Origin: Calliphora vicina
Lineage: Eukaryota > Arthropoda > Insecta > Diptera > Calliphoridae
Direction of reading: 5' to 3'
Length of the DNA stretch: 64,000 nt
Assembly (NCBI RefSeq): GCF_958450345.1
Contig: NC_088781.1
Location: 29,179,857-29,243,856 of the forward strand
In this document: in pieces, positions 1 through 11,185 of the stretch
How the letters are laid out: the number at the start of each line of letters is the position of its first letter
Position numbering within the stretch: position 1 is the first letter of the stretch
The notes under the pieces: generated by a model
What the model was told of the DNA's origin: nothing
Databases searched by the model: none
What the model saw: only the letters and a program-made list of their open reading frames with translations
Program-made: the position numbers and the translations under genes

Positions 1-1180
1 CATCCATGTGTTAATCATTTTATTTCAATTATTTTTAACAATATTTTTACATTATCGTCATTGTAAATTTAATATAAACCAACAACAATAATAAAAATAA
101 AAAAATTGCATACTTTAAGCACACTTTCAGAAAAACTGTTTCGAGTACAGTGTACTTATGTTAGACCTCATTTTTACCAACAATTAAATACATTTATGTT
201 TCCACCAAACAACGCATTATGCAAACAAATACATTAAAGTATATAAAGTGGAGTCGAGAGGGAGGATATAAAAGAATATACAACAGCAGCAGCAACAAAC
301 AAACAGAAAAAAAAAATATGAAATAAGTTAAAGCCATTATACTTAAGAGTATATACGAGTGAGTATTCACACACATACTTATACATCAGCATTTAATCCA
401 TATACAAACATAGTAGTTTTTGTTGCAGTAGTAGTAGTAGTTGTTGTAGAAGCACCACTACTGCCAACACCATGATGTACTTCCGTTAATTAAATTTTGA
501 AAATAAAAAGGAGTGGTTTGTATAAAAATAAATAAATAAGTAAATATATGGATGCATGAATACGACTTTAACTGCAACAAATGAACAAAGTGTTGTATAG
601 TAATCCAAAAGGAAGATTTTAATATTTATTTTTATTATTATGTTCTGTTATTTTTTTGGTTTTTCATTAAAAGAAAACAAAAACTGGCAAAAACAAAAAT
701 AACTACAACAAGACAAAAGCGTGGCAAATTCATTTAATAATGGCAAAATATAAATATTTCATTACAATAAAGAACTTAAGTCCACTCCTTCTTATTTTTG
801 GAGAATATATAACTGAGTAATGTGGCCAACTAAAATAGTTTGTTTATGGCGGTACTGAAACCTTTAATGCAGCATTTATGTCGTATAAAAAGTCCAAAAC
901 CTCACGAATCATTTTATAACTTAATTTTTTAATATAGTACATTGCTTTTTAAACTCCTTTGTATATGGTCAAAAGCTCTTGTTTTATAACACAAGGCAAC
1001 AAAAGCGAACAAATTTAAATACTACATTAGTTGTATATTCGATGTATTTTGATTCTAGTAGAACAAATATGGCCCAAATTTTTTTTTAAATTTTTAAGTA
1101 AAATTATAATTTTTTTTAGACGTTTCTCTACATAATTAATGATAATTTAAAGAGTCCGATAGTATTAAAGAAACGCAGAA
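1..1180. other. AT-rich non-coding DNA, no gene seen
   Basis: Very AT-rich sequence with many stops. The only structured element is a short GTA/GTT trinucleotide-rich patch around 420-450. Short open frames here are low-complexity translations of A/T runs. This could be intron or intergenic DNA. Confidence 0.6.
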
Positions 1181-2935
1181 AAGTTGTGATTTTTATAACC
1201 TTTAATCCGCTTATATATTGTCTTTCAGTAGGCTCAGTAGTTTCGGAGTTATAAAAACAAATTGAAACAAAAAATATATTTTTTACGTGAAAACATAAAG
1301 GCCCTAATTTTGTCACGTCACCAAAGTGATATTTATATGGAAGGCAAAAACAAAATTTCAAAAATTTTAAAAATTTGTTTTTGTTTTATATACAAAATTT
1401 TAAAATTATGAAAGGCAAATAAACGCTTGAATTTTGGTGCGTTTGTTCTGTTAAGAATTTGTATATAAAACAAAAACAAATTTTTGAAATTTTTGAAATT
1501 TTGTTTTTGCTTTCCATATAAATATCACTTTGTGAAGTGATTTACAAAATTAGGGCTAAAATTTTTTTAAGAGTTATATGGGGATACAAAATTAATATCA
1601 TAGTAAGAATTGTGCTAAATTTCCCAATTATTGATAAATTCGCTGACATTTATTGTTGGGAGATAAGCTAGTTCCTATGCGCATTTCACTGGTTGCTTAG
1701 ACCAGATCATCAGGAAACCTTTTCCCAAAAAGGCTTTAGAAAAACTAAAGATATTATACAAATCAAGCCATAGAGTGAATGAGAATTACACACACTCAAG
1801 CTTTATTTGTAAAAATATCAAAGCTTAAACAAAACTCCAACAGTAAACAGTGAGTTTATCTTTTCTTACATTACCTCTACAATTGGTTGGCTTTTTTCCG
1901 ACTTAAACTGTAGTTGTAAGTGGGTAAAGAAAAAAACAAAATAAAAACAACTTGCTTTATTAAATAAAGAGAGTTACCAATTTAGTCTTGATGCACGGGC
2001 ACCTGCAAAATTAATATCATAGTAAGAATTGTGCAAAATTTCCCAATTATTGATAAATTCACTACACATTTAGCACAATTCTTCCTAAGAAAAAATTGTT
2101 TTTGTTAAAAAAAATCATGAAAAATCGAAGATGGCAAAAATTATTCAGATTTATTACTTAATCGCAAAGCCATATGTACTAGGAACAAAATAAGATATTG
2201 ATCATAAATATGGATTGAGTCTTTTCGAATTTATTCAAAATTAAGTGAATTCGCTCATTTTCACAAAATTTTAGTTTTTAGTTTGATATACATTAAATTG
2301 AATAAACAATGTTCTTCTTTCGATTGATTGAATTTTGAAAACATTTTCCCCATACTATGTACAAATTTTCATATATATATTGTGTTTCAATCGGCTCAGT
2401 ATTTTCGGAGTTAGAATAACAAATTGAAGCAAAAAAGAATATATTTTTTACGTGAAAATAGCTAATTTTTTTGTTTTAAAAAAATCATAAAACATCGAAA
2501 ACAGCATAAATTGTTCAGAGTTGTTGCTTTATCACAAAGCCAAATGTAATAAGTACAAAATGTGATATCGATCATAAATATCGATTGATTATTTTCGAAT
2601 TTATTCACAAAATTCAATAAATCGAAAGAAGAACATTAAGTACTCAATTTTACAAAATTACATACATGTAGCAAACAAAAAAAAAATGAGCAAATTCACT
2701 TAATTGGCAATAAATTCGAAAATAATCAACTAATTTCTATGATCGGTATCTCATTTTGTTCCTATTAAATGTGGCTTTGAGACAAAGGAATAAATCAAAA
2801 AAATTTGCAATTTTCACGTAAAAAATATATTTGTTTTCTTCAATTTGTTATTATAACTCCGTAACTACAGAGCCGATTGAAACGTACTATATAAACGGAT
2901 TAAAGTCTATGTAAATCTCAACTTTTCTATGTTTA
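1181..2935. repeat. Complex of direct and inverted repeats (foldback-like)
   Basis: A block ending in a TTTTTACGTGAAAA motif, containing a CTCAGTA-TTTCGGAGTTA core, occurs at about 1181-1290 and again at about 2376-2460 in the same orientation, then inverted at about 2810-2930. A second block (ATCGAA...CAAAGCCA...GATCATAAATAT) occurs at about 2119-2240 and 2490-2600 and is inverted at about 2685-2800. A third direct pair starts near 1588 and 2006 and shares about 55 bp around ATCATAGTAAGAATTGTGC. No protein domain is visible. It looks like a diverged non-autonomous foldback element or several nested copies of one. Confidence 0.65.
1301..1557. repeat. Long imperfect hairpin, arms of about 100 bp
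   Basis: Bases 1301-1400 (CCTAATTTTG...GTGATATTTATATGGAA...GTTTTATATACAAA) are the near-perfect reverse complement of about 1455-1557, with a loop of about 55 bases. A transcript would fold into one long hairpin. Confidence 0.8.
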
Positions 2936-3170
2936 TTTGAATTTGAGTTAGAATTTTAGTTAAAAATTAAAAAAAAAAATAAAAAGAATGAGAAATTTTA
3001 CCATTTTTGTACTTAGGTAGCCATGGTGCATCAGGTCTATATAGTTTATGCTGTTGACCTGTTTAATCTGTGAAACCGACCTAAATGGTTCATTATTTCT
3101 TAAGTGTTTCTGATTTTGATTAAATAGTAAATCACTTTGTGTCAATGCAACTACTAGCAACAAAATATTT

Positions 3171-3333
3171 GAGTGATTTTCGGAAGTAGACCCTATATGG
3201 AGGCTATAACCAATTATGGATTATCACTTAAAGGTTTTATGATCGTTAAACATTTATAACCGGACGGACAATTGTAAGGGGCTAGGTTAAATAATGGACC
3301 GATTTCAGCCAGTTTCAATAGGCTTCGTCCTTT
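3171..3333 (+). repeat. Interspersed repeat family A, internal fragment
   Basis: GTGATTTTCGGAAGT, then TATATGGAGGCTATAACCA and, further on, CAGTTTCAATAGGCTTCGTC match blocks of the complete family A copy at 11777-12507 in the same order. Both ends are missing and the interior is shortened. Confidence 0.75.
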
Positions 3334-3616
3334 AAGATTTTAAATAGAATTTTTAATTTTTAAAATTTAAATAATTAGTAGTACTTAGTTATAACTTTAA
3401 TTTCATTTTATTTACACCATTGTTTAAACTTAAAGAATTTTTGGTTACATTAAGTCGTATTGCATTTATTTTAAGAATAATATTAATAGTTGATTGTTAT
3501 TACGAACAGTAATTAAAATAAATGCATGACAAATAATATGAAAAAATTATTACTTTTTAAACACTTTGCAATAAAAACGAGACATTTATGAAGGTATTAA
3601 CTTCACAAATAATATA

Positions 3617-4843
3617 TAAGGACTGACATCGAAAAATTCTTAACATACATATATGTTAATAAAAATGAAACCACTAAACTTACAGTTTTGATTTCTTTTA
3701 TTTGATTGAAATTATTATTACAATTTACAAAACAAAAATATTTTTATAGTTCTAGTCACTAGTGATGAAACCCTTTCCGGAAACCCTTCTAATAAGCTTG
3801 TTATTGATCCGTTTAAAATCGTTCACACTTTTTTTGTGCTCTTCAAATCTCTTTTAACACACAATATATCTCCACTGGCATTAGCAGTTTGGAGGATTTG
3901 CCTCTATTGGTACAAATAACACATTATTGTTCATGTACCACTCAAGATCTTGCTTACCATAGTGACAGCATGCCCAACATATGTGGACACATTTGAAGTC
4001 ATGTGCATGGAAGCATACTTTTTTTTGTAACCATTCCTTACTATGAATTTCGGTATTTATAAAGCCCTTTGTAACAAATGCTTGGCTTATTTTTCCGGAA
4101 CTGCATATTGCTTGCCATATCAAGAAGTTTTTAGGAAAATTTTCTGCTTTTGGGTCCTAAACTATTCTACAACATTCTCTCGAGCATCAGCAACATAAAA
4201 TTATTGACCCGGAAGCTGCGAAAAAAATTTCAGAGCATGCGTTTCGGCATCCATTATGCAGCAGGTATTTTTTTTATAACATTTTAATTGAATTTCCTTG
4301 CTCAGTCTTTGGCTTCTAAATTGTTAGCAGAGTTCCCGTCAGGAACTTTTTGTGCCTTGTACATTTTTAAACCTGCATTGGCTTTAACTTTTCGTAGCAA
4401 ATAGTCCGAGTACTTACCTAACCGGACTGTTTTCCTACCCGATGTGTTGGGAGCTCTTTTGAAAATCCTTTCTATTTATATGCTTTAGAAAGATCATGTG
4501 GACCATTCCTTCAACCTGAACCAGGTTTTCTATGAACGGGCAAGTTCTCCCGATACTATTCAGTAACATTGGAATCAGTTCGACGGCAGACCTTTGATTG
4601 TTTGGCCAACTTTTTGTAGGACCAAGTTGGGTTTTGTTCAAAATATTTAATAATTTTAGTATGCACTTTTTTCTGGTCACTCATTTTAATTAGATTAACA
4701 ACAAATTACCATAATTGACATTGAACTTTATAGCTGACATGATTTACAAATATCTTGATCAAAAAAAAAAAAAATTAAATAATACTTGGGTTAAAAGTTT
4801 TAATGGAAAACGTGTGTTAAGAATTTTTTGATCTCAGTCCTTA
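3617..4843 (-). mobile_element. Dead DD37E Tc1/mariner-type element, copy 1
   Basis: Flanked by TA at 3617-3618 and 4842-4843. The ends are inverted repeats: AGGACTGACATCGAAAAATT at the left, and at the right the inverse of AGGACTGAGATCAAAAAATT. Inside is a decayed minus-strand transposase. The same family is present as a coding copy at 9822-11119. This copy is about 75 bp shorter and carries many substitutions and indels. Confidence 0.9.
3750..4685 (-). pseudogene. Transposase pseudogene (DD37E family), copy 1
   Basis: Homologous throughout to the 335-residue transposase at 9956-10963. The N-terminal part (4435-4680) keeps the MTRKKCILKLLNI reading, which is a shifted frame of the intact protein's helix-turn-helix region. 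A central part (3881-4123) keeps WQAICSSGKISQAFVTKG, the CHYGKQ...EWYMNNNVLFVP stretch and EANPPNC. The second catalytic segment reads CWACCHYG where the intact copy has WPDLASCHYG, so the catalytic aspartate is lost. Several frameshifts separate the pieces. It is non-functional but datable against its sister copy. Confidence 0.88.
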
Positions 4844-4866
4844 TTAATATATATTATTATGATTAT

Positions 4867-4979
4867 CAGCCCAATTCTGAATAAAAAATTCCCTGGGAGT
4901 TTTTTCACATTGAATTTGAATAGGAAAAATGGGAAAAGGGAGAAAACTTCCACGGGAATTTTTATTCATAATTGGGCTG
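4867..4979. mobile_element. Small MITE with inverted termini of about 27 bp
   Basis: CAGCCCAATTCTGAATAAAA at the left is matched by the inverse of TTTTTATTCATAATTGGGCTG at the right, enclosing about 60 bp without coding capacity. It lies about 25 bp beyond DD37E copy 1. TAT borders both sides, so a TA or TAT target duplication is possible but not certain. Confidence 0.7.
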
Positions 4980-5595
4980 TATATGTTTGAATAATACTAT
5001 ATTTAAACACGAAACACTGAAAATATCCATTAAAAGCAGAAGCATTAAGTGTAGAATCCCCGAACAGCCTACGAAACATATGTAAATCGAATTAGGATTG
5101 GGCTCTTCGGGCTCTTGATCATCATGAAATCAGATGAGTTAAGACGCTATACATCAATGAGAAGGAGCACATCATGAAGACAGTCGGTATCCATATATTT
5201 CGTTGGCTATGGTATTATGTTTTGCATTTTGTATATGGGAGATCACATCAGAGTGGTTGCTGTGGCACAATCTCATATTGCATGGCAACACATGTGGTTA
5301 ATAGTACGACTGAGAATCGGGAATTGCAACTTCTGAGTTCAGACCATGCCCGTGGGGATGTTGGTAGATAGATAAGCAAGATAAGTAATTTTGTCTCCCC
5401 AAACTAAAATACACATATCGATGGTCTCATGTTGACACTTTGTATATAAATTTGTTCGACTAAGTTCAGTTAATTATGTTAAACAACAACTGTAGGCTGA
5501 AGAAGTCGCTTGGTATCGTTATCTCATTTCGAGAGAAAGTTGGTCATTACGAATATAACAATGTATCAAAAACTTAACCGCTTGAGACATTTGGT
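4980..5595. other. Unassigned stretch, slightly higher GC
   Basis: About 5090-5560 is less AT-rich than its surroundings and carries a 65-codon open frame (5174-5371) with no recognisable domain. It could be a solo LTR or a scrap of an unrecognised element. I see no terminal repeats that would settle this. Confidence 0.35.
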
Positions 5596-5946
5596 AATAA
5601 AATGTATACTACACCATTTCCAATTTTATTTCTGAAATTTCCAATTGAATTTCATAAATTTCCAATTATATTTCAGAATTTTCTTATCATATTTCAGAAT
5701 TTTCTAATTATATTTCAGAATATTCCATTTATATTTCAGAAATTTTCTTTTGTATTTCAGAAATTGCCATTTGTTTTGTTATTCGAATTTTCTGCAATAC
5801 AAATGGAAGTTTCTAAAATACAATTAGAAATTTCTGAAATATAAATGGAAAATTCTGAAAAAATAATTGGAAATTTCTGAAATTCAATAGGAATTTTCTG
5901 AAATACAATTAGAAACTTCTGAAATACAATTGGAAATGGTGTAGAG
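5596..5946. repeat. Head-to-head 22-23 bp minisatellite (foldback array)
   Basis: From about 5610 to 5775 a 22-23 bp unit (TTTCCAATTATATTTCAGAA and variants) is repeated about seven times. From about 5797 to 5940 the same unit is repeated in the opposite orientation. The outermost bases form an inverted repeat, CTACACCATTTCCAATT at the left and AATTGGAAATGGTGTAG at the right. The array is open in frames on both strands (a repeating FPIIFQNF-like peptide) only because the unit lacks stops. I treat it as non-coding. Confidence 0.85.
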
Positions 5947-5959
5947 GCTTTCACGAAGT

Positions 5960-7734
5960 ACTATTAGGTAAGATTAACACTATGGAGTAACATACGATGA
6001 TCTTTAATAGCTCTCGTTGTGATATCTGGGTAGAAAGTGGTTAAGAAGAGGAAAAAAATCGCATAAATTAAAATTTCAATCATATAGCATGTATGAAAAT
6101 GTGCAGCTTTCTGACGTCTCCTAAATATAGAGCAGTTCATCAGAACATGGATATACAATATGGTATGGTCCCAGATATAAGGATGAGTGAGTCAAAAATC
6201 TTAGGAAATCCTAAAGGACAACATTTTCGTATACATGAAATAATGACAAAAGAAGTCACCTATGAAAATTGGAAAGCAATTTAAATTTTATAACAATTCA
6301 GATTGAATTGAATTATTATTGAAATCTAAGTGTTACACCACCACCATGAGTGAAATTATTAGGAATAAAACGCAACTTTTTAGCAAATTTGTTGCAATTT
6401 AACATCATACTACTCAAGTTTTATGTACAAAATAAATATTTCCCAAATGTAATGCTCTTAAATTAAGTATCAAATAAGCAATACTCAATACAATTACGTT
6501 ACACATTTAGAATTCCATTAAAAAGTATATATAACATGTTTACTTTGATATTAAAGAACAAATAGTCAAAAAAAATTAAACAATTCCCTTGCAGCCAAAA
6601 TAAACTTTCTTTTGAATCCCTTTAAAATATCATCTTTTTATGCATTATTTACATTTAATTTCAAGTTACTATGGGAATAAATTCACAGAATTTCTATGTC
6701 ACATCGTTGTCATCATCATTACTATAATTGCTATCTTGTGCATAAACATGCACGATGCTATTTTTTTTTCTTTTCTTCTCAGTACACATACTCGTTTATT
6801 TTTCGCCATTTTAAAGGTGAAATTTGTTTAATAAAAAAATAAGAAAATGTTAAAATTTTTAAAAAATTGTACAAATTTATATCCTTCATGCCTCAGGGGA
6901 CATAATGTTAATGTAAAAATTTGTTCATATGCACTAAGCGAATTTGTTTTGGAAAGTGAGAGTGTGATAAGTGTGATATTTCATTTGTGATTGTAAATGT
7001 GTATGTTTACAAGTACACAAACATAGATACTTTTGTATGTTTGTATATGTTCTGGTATTCATGTTCGACATTCGTTACTTTTTCGCCTGAGTTAATGTGT
7101 GAAAATACAAAATTGCATGTTGTATTTCAACATGAATTTTTTCACATTTTTTTTCTCCTCTTGTTTTTAAGATTTTAACAGGAATGGCTTTGACAAAAAC
7201 AAAACTTGTTTGTTAATTTTTGAAAAATGTTTTTCACTTGCTGTTGTACGTATTCTTTCAATTGTGTTGTAGAATTTCTATATTATTTTCGTGAACTCAA
7301 ATGTACTCGTCACATTATTATACTGATGTGATTTTTTAATGACATTAAGGTGTCTTGTAGTTGAAATGAAATTAATGTCATTTGTAGCGAAAGAAAAACC
7401 TTGAACAATTTATTATATACTTAGCAGTAGAAAAGACAAAATAAAAAAGTAATTTAATCTTGTGATTTTAAAGAATATGTTGCAAAAGTTGTGCCAAGTG
7501 GGATAATACTGCTAAAAATTTTAATTAAGAAAGTTTTAAGAACGTTTCAGATGTGGAAAAAATGGCCTCAATTTAAATTTTAACATGAAAGAAGCTAAAA
7601 AGAGAAACTATTTCAAAAATTATCGAAATATAGTCATTCAAAAATACCATGATCGCGCACATTTTTGTCTGAACTAAGAGTGATCGTAACTAAGTAATTC
7701 GTTAGAAATTGTTTACAAATATTTGATAATTTTT
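5960..7734. other. AT-rich non-coding DNA, no gene seen
   Basis: A 63-codon frame at 6093-6284 has ordinary amino-acid composition but no recognisable motif and no clear start context. The rest is A/T-rich with poly-T runs and TGT/TAT-rich patches near 6980-7060. No repeat family from elsewhere in the window was recognised. Confidence 0.5.
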
Positions 7735-8105
7735 TGTTTAAGGTGTCACGTTCTTTATTCTGATGCCTTCTATTATTATTTCAACAACGTACGTCACTTA
7801 AACAGTTTTCTAAATATTCGATAATTTGTACTTACTTTGTATGGGACTTACCACTCCCTCTATTCTGATCTCAGCCAGTTTATCCACAACTACGTACGAT
7901 GATAATAAAATAACTTTTGCAAAATTTAATAGTTTTCTGGATTTTAATGGAATAATATTTACTTGATATGGGAGGAACCACACCCACTAATCTGAACCCG
8001 CCCATTTTAATCTCAACTACACGAAAAGTCCACATTCGGAAAAATCTGCGAATAGTAATGGACTCGGAAAATGCTTTAGTACGAATGTCTAAACAAAGAG
8101 CCAAC
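7735..8105 (-). repeat. Interspersed repeat family E, fragment
   Basis: ACTTTGTATGGGA-CTTACCACTCCC, GATATGGGAGGAACCACACCC and GAACCCGCCCATTTT are inverted and diverged versions of the repeating blocks at 26560-27530 (CCTCCCATACAAAGTAAATA and AATAGTGGGCGTGGC). At least two units can be seen. Confidence 0.55.
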
Positions 8106-9580
8106 TAAGACACATTCTTCTAAATATTATAACACATCAGAACTTAAAGAAAATTATATTTCATTCAAATTAAATTATTAAATTAAGAATCTGTTAAAAA
8201 CTGAACTTATTTTTCATATAAAAAATCATAAGATTTATAAAAAAATAAGTCCATTAAAATAGGTTACATCTTACATCTAGCATGCGACATGCTTCTGCTG
8301 CCATTGTTGCACATTGACAATGGAATAATTTTAACATGTGATTTATTGGTATGCACAATGCATGCGAAAAATCCACTACATAAAATCTCATTTGCTTTTT
8401 ATGACTTCTCTTGCATATCGGTCAACTCCATACAGCATGGTTGTGTCCAAAGTAAAGCCGTCATTATAATAGCGTTGATGATTATGATGAATACGTGTAA
8501 CTGTTAAAAGGGGTCATATAAGGGTCATACAACACACAATGGCAAGAACAAAAAAGAGAAGTTTTTTTTAGTCTAGAATTCTATAGTAACCAGAAGAAAA
8601 AGAAAGAAGAAATTGGCAAAAAAGGATAAAGCAGCAAACGAACGTATGAACATGCGGACAGAAATGGATACAAAAATAAGTTCTACAAGAGTTTAGTATC
8701 CTTAATGATGAACATTTAGTTTCATAAATAGCACAGTTTGGTTTTTGTATGTGACTTCAGATAGAAATACTCTTGGAAAAACTTTAAATGTTGCATCTTT
8801 CTAGTATAGGATTAAAGTAAAAAAAAAATAAAATGAAAAATGTTGTTTATGTTGGATTGTGTAACATCATCTACACATTAATATGAATTTATGTTTGTTT
8901 GTATAAACGAGGGCAATTTAGAAAGTTTTTTAATAAACTTTTTTTTAAGTTTGCAGCTATAAATTCAGACGATTGAAAAAAAAACGGTTCTAAGATTTTG
9001 ATTTAATCTGTAATCGATTCATGCATTTGACCTAACTCGCAATTAAATTTTTTTTAATGAAGTATTTTGTTGTTTTTTTCCACTTTCATCATTTCATTAA
9101 AATAAAATATTTCTTTAAATTTAGAAAGAGTTTCTCAATGACGAGTTGAACAAAGAAGAATGAATCTTGGTCAACATCTGCCATCTAATCAGGACCATAG
9201 TAAAATAACCCCAGGAGGAGGAAACTGATGCAGAAAAAGTTTTGCCATTGCTTCTCGGGGTTAGTATTGGTTCAAGTTCTAAAACCTTATATGAAAAGGG
9301 TATGTCACTTAACATGAGTTTTGTATGGAATATATTTATACTTTTTAAACACTATTGGACAGGTTATGGAACAAACCCAATTGAAGTTGTTAAAATTAGG
9401 ATATTACAAAAACAACAAATAGCCACAAAATTGGGACACAATTAAATGACGCTTTGGAAACCAAATTTGTTTCAACTTGATTGATAAATTTTCAGGTGTT
9501 GGGTAAGTTGAGTTCGCAAGTATAAATCAGTTGAAACAGAATTCTCACAGAAAACATAAATTGCATCCATTACATAATTT
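8106..9580. other. AT-rich non-coding DNA, no gene seen
   Basis: The open frames (for example 8289-8507 and 9242-9445) have no family signature. I see nothing structured apart from A/T runs. Confidence 0.5.
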
Positions 9581-9587
9581 AGGATGC

Positions 9588-9662
9588 CCCGATATATTAG
9601 TGTACTGGACTATCAAACCAAGGGTCGCAGGTTCGATTCCTGTCAGAGACCCTGAGTGTTTC
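9588..9662 (+). ncRNA. tRNA-like segment, probable SINE head
   Basis: GGTTCGATTCCTGTC is a good RNA polymerase III B box with a T-arm-like stem (GCAGG/CCTGT, TTCGATT loop). About 35 bp upstream, TTAGTGTACTGG resembles an A box. The 5' end does not pair with the 3' end, so there is no acceptor stem and it is not a working tRNA gene. A tRNA-derived SINE head or an old tRNA pseudogene fits best. Confidence 0.5.
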
Positions 9663-9819
9663 AGCAGACAAGCAAAACACTTCGCAGTTTGTGTTTGTTT
9701 AAAACAAAAAAAGGTTTAGCATTCCCTGATTATTTCCTATTTTTAAAATTGATGAAATAATAGGAGATTTAATGAGATATGGTAAAGTATATTAAGATAA
9801 TGAGCATCTCGTGAGGAAC

Positions 9820-11121
9820 TAAGGAGTGAGATCGAAAAATTCTTAACATACATATATGTTTATAAAAAAGAAACCACTAAACTTACAGCTTTAATTTTTT
9901 TTTTATTTGATTGAAATTATTATTACAATTTACAAAAAAAATTATTTTTATAGTTTTAATCACTAGTGATGAAATTTTGAACCTTTTTCGGAAACCCTTC
10001 CATTAACGTTTTTATAGTGCTTTCTGTCACTTTGCTCGAACATGTAGTCCATCTCCGTTTAAAATCTACCACACTTTTGGACACCTTTTTTGTACTCTTC
10101 AATTCTCTTTTAACAAGAGCCCAATATCTCTCCACTGGCCTTAGCTCCGGGCAGTTTGGAGGATTTGCCTCTCTTGGTACAAATACCACATTATTGTTCT
10201 TGTACCACTCAAGGGCTTGTTTGCCATAGTGACAGGATGCCAAGTCAGGCCAAAAATAAGTGGACACATTATGAAGTCTTATGAATGGAAGCAGCCTTTT
10301 TTGTAAACATTCCTTGATGTAAATTTCGGTATTTATAGAGCCCGTTGTAACAAATGAGTGGCTTCTTTTGCCGCAACTGCATATTGCTTGCCATACCAAG
10401 AACTTTCTGGGAAATTTTGTCTGCTTTTGGGTCCTAAACTTTTCTTCAACATTCCCTCGAGCATCAGCAACATAAAATGTTTGACCTGGAAGTTGCGAAA
10501 AATCTGCCAGAACATACGTTTCGTCATCCATTATGCAGCAAGAATATTTTTTTATAAAACTTGACTTCAATTTCCGTGCTCTGTTTTTGGCCTCTAAATT
10601 TTTAGTAGCGTTCCTGTCAGGAACTTTTTGAGCCTTGTATGTTTTTAAACCTGCATTAGCTTTAACTTTTCGTACCAAATAGTCCGAGCACTGAGCTAAC
10701 CGGGCTGCTTTCCTACCGGATGTGTTGGGAGCTCTTTTGAAAATGCGTTCTATTTTTTTGGCTTTAGAAACATCATGTGGACCATTCCTTCTACCTGAAC
10801 CAGGTTTTCTATCAACTGACAAGTTCTCCCGGTACTGTTTAATAACATTGGAAACAGTTTGACGGCAGACCTTTGTATGCTTGGCCAACTTTTTGTAAGA
10901 CCAAGTTGGGTTTTGTTGAAAATATTTAATAATTTCAGTACGCACTTTTTTCTGGTCACTCATTTTAATCAGATTAACAAAAAAATTAATATAATTGACA
11001 TTACACATAATAACTGACATGTTTTTCAAAGGTAACTTGATCAAAAAAAAATTCAAATAATACTTGGGTTAAAAAATGTAATGAAAAACGTGTGTTAAGA
11101 ATTTTTCGATCTCACTCCTTA
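9820..11121 (-). mobile_element. DD37E Tc1/mariner-type element, coding copy
   Basis: The element runs from 9822 to 11119 (1298 bp), flanked by TA at 9820-9821 and 11120-11121, the expected Tc1/mariner target duplication. The left end AGGAGTGAGATCGAAAAATT is repeated exactly, inverted, at the right end, and the match continues through CTTAACA. It contains one uninterrupted transposase frame on the minus strand. The ends and the frame suggest recent activity. Confidence 0.95.
9956..10963 (-). CDS. Transposase, Tc1/mariner superfamily, DD37E type
   Basis: Cut-and-paste transposase: binds the element's TIRs in the nucleus and moves it into TA sites. I start it at MSDQKKVRTEI (335 aa). The open frame extends 31 codons further upstream, but those codons are A/T-rich leader, while this start precedes a normal helix-turn-helix. 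Residues about 20-44 (WSYKKLAKHTKV...SNVIKQY) form the first HTH, followed by the basic GSGRR at about 55-59 and a second DNA-binding stretch (TSGRKAARLAQ). The catalytic residues are D147 in MDDETY, D240 in WPDLASCHYG and E278 in ELRPVERYW, with 37 residues between the last two, hence DD37E. No stop or frameshift is present. A DD37E group is known from mosquitoes; assignment to that exact family is inference. Confidence 0.92.
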   Translation of the reverse strand: MSDQKKVRTEIIKYFQQNPTWSYKKLAKHTKVCRQTVSNVIKQYRENLSVDRKPGSGRRNGPHDVSKAKKIERIFKRAPNTSGRKAARLAQCSDYLVRKVKANAGLKTYKAQKVPDRNATKNLEAKNRARKLKSSFIKKYSCCIMDDETYVLADFSQLPGQTFYVADARGNVEEKFRTQKQTKFPRKFLVWQAICSCGKRSHSFVTTGSINTEIYIKECLQKRLLPFIRLHNVSTYFWPDLASCHYGKQALEWYKNNNVVFVPREANPPNCPELRPVERYWALVKRELKSTKKVSKSVVDFKRRWTTCSSKVTESTIKTLMEGFPKKVQNFITSD

Positions 11122-11185
11122 GTTTGACACATTACTTTTTATATCCAAATACTTTTTCGTATGCTTTCGCATGTACATATGAATG

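Noticed and set aside
4980..5595. Solo LTR
   Set aside because: The composition differs from the surroundings, but I found no TG...CA ends or target duplication.
5602..5954. Open frames on both strands with FPIIFQNF-type repeats
   Set aside because: They are translations of the head-to-head minisatellite, whose unit lacks stops. There is no evidence of selection for coding.
9588..9662. Functional tRNA gene
   Set aside because: The T arm and B box are good, but there is no acceptor stem and the anticodon arm is weak, so it is listed only as tRNA-like.
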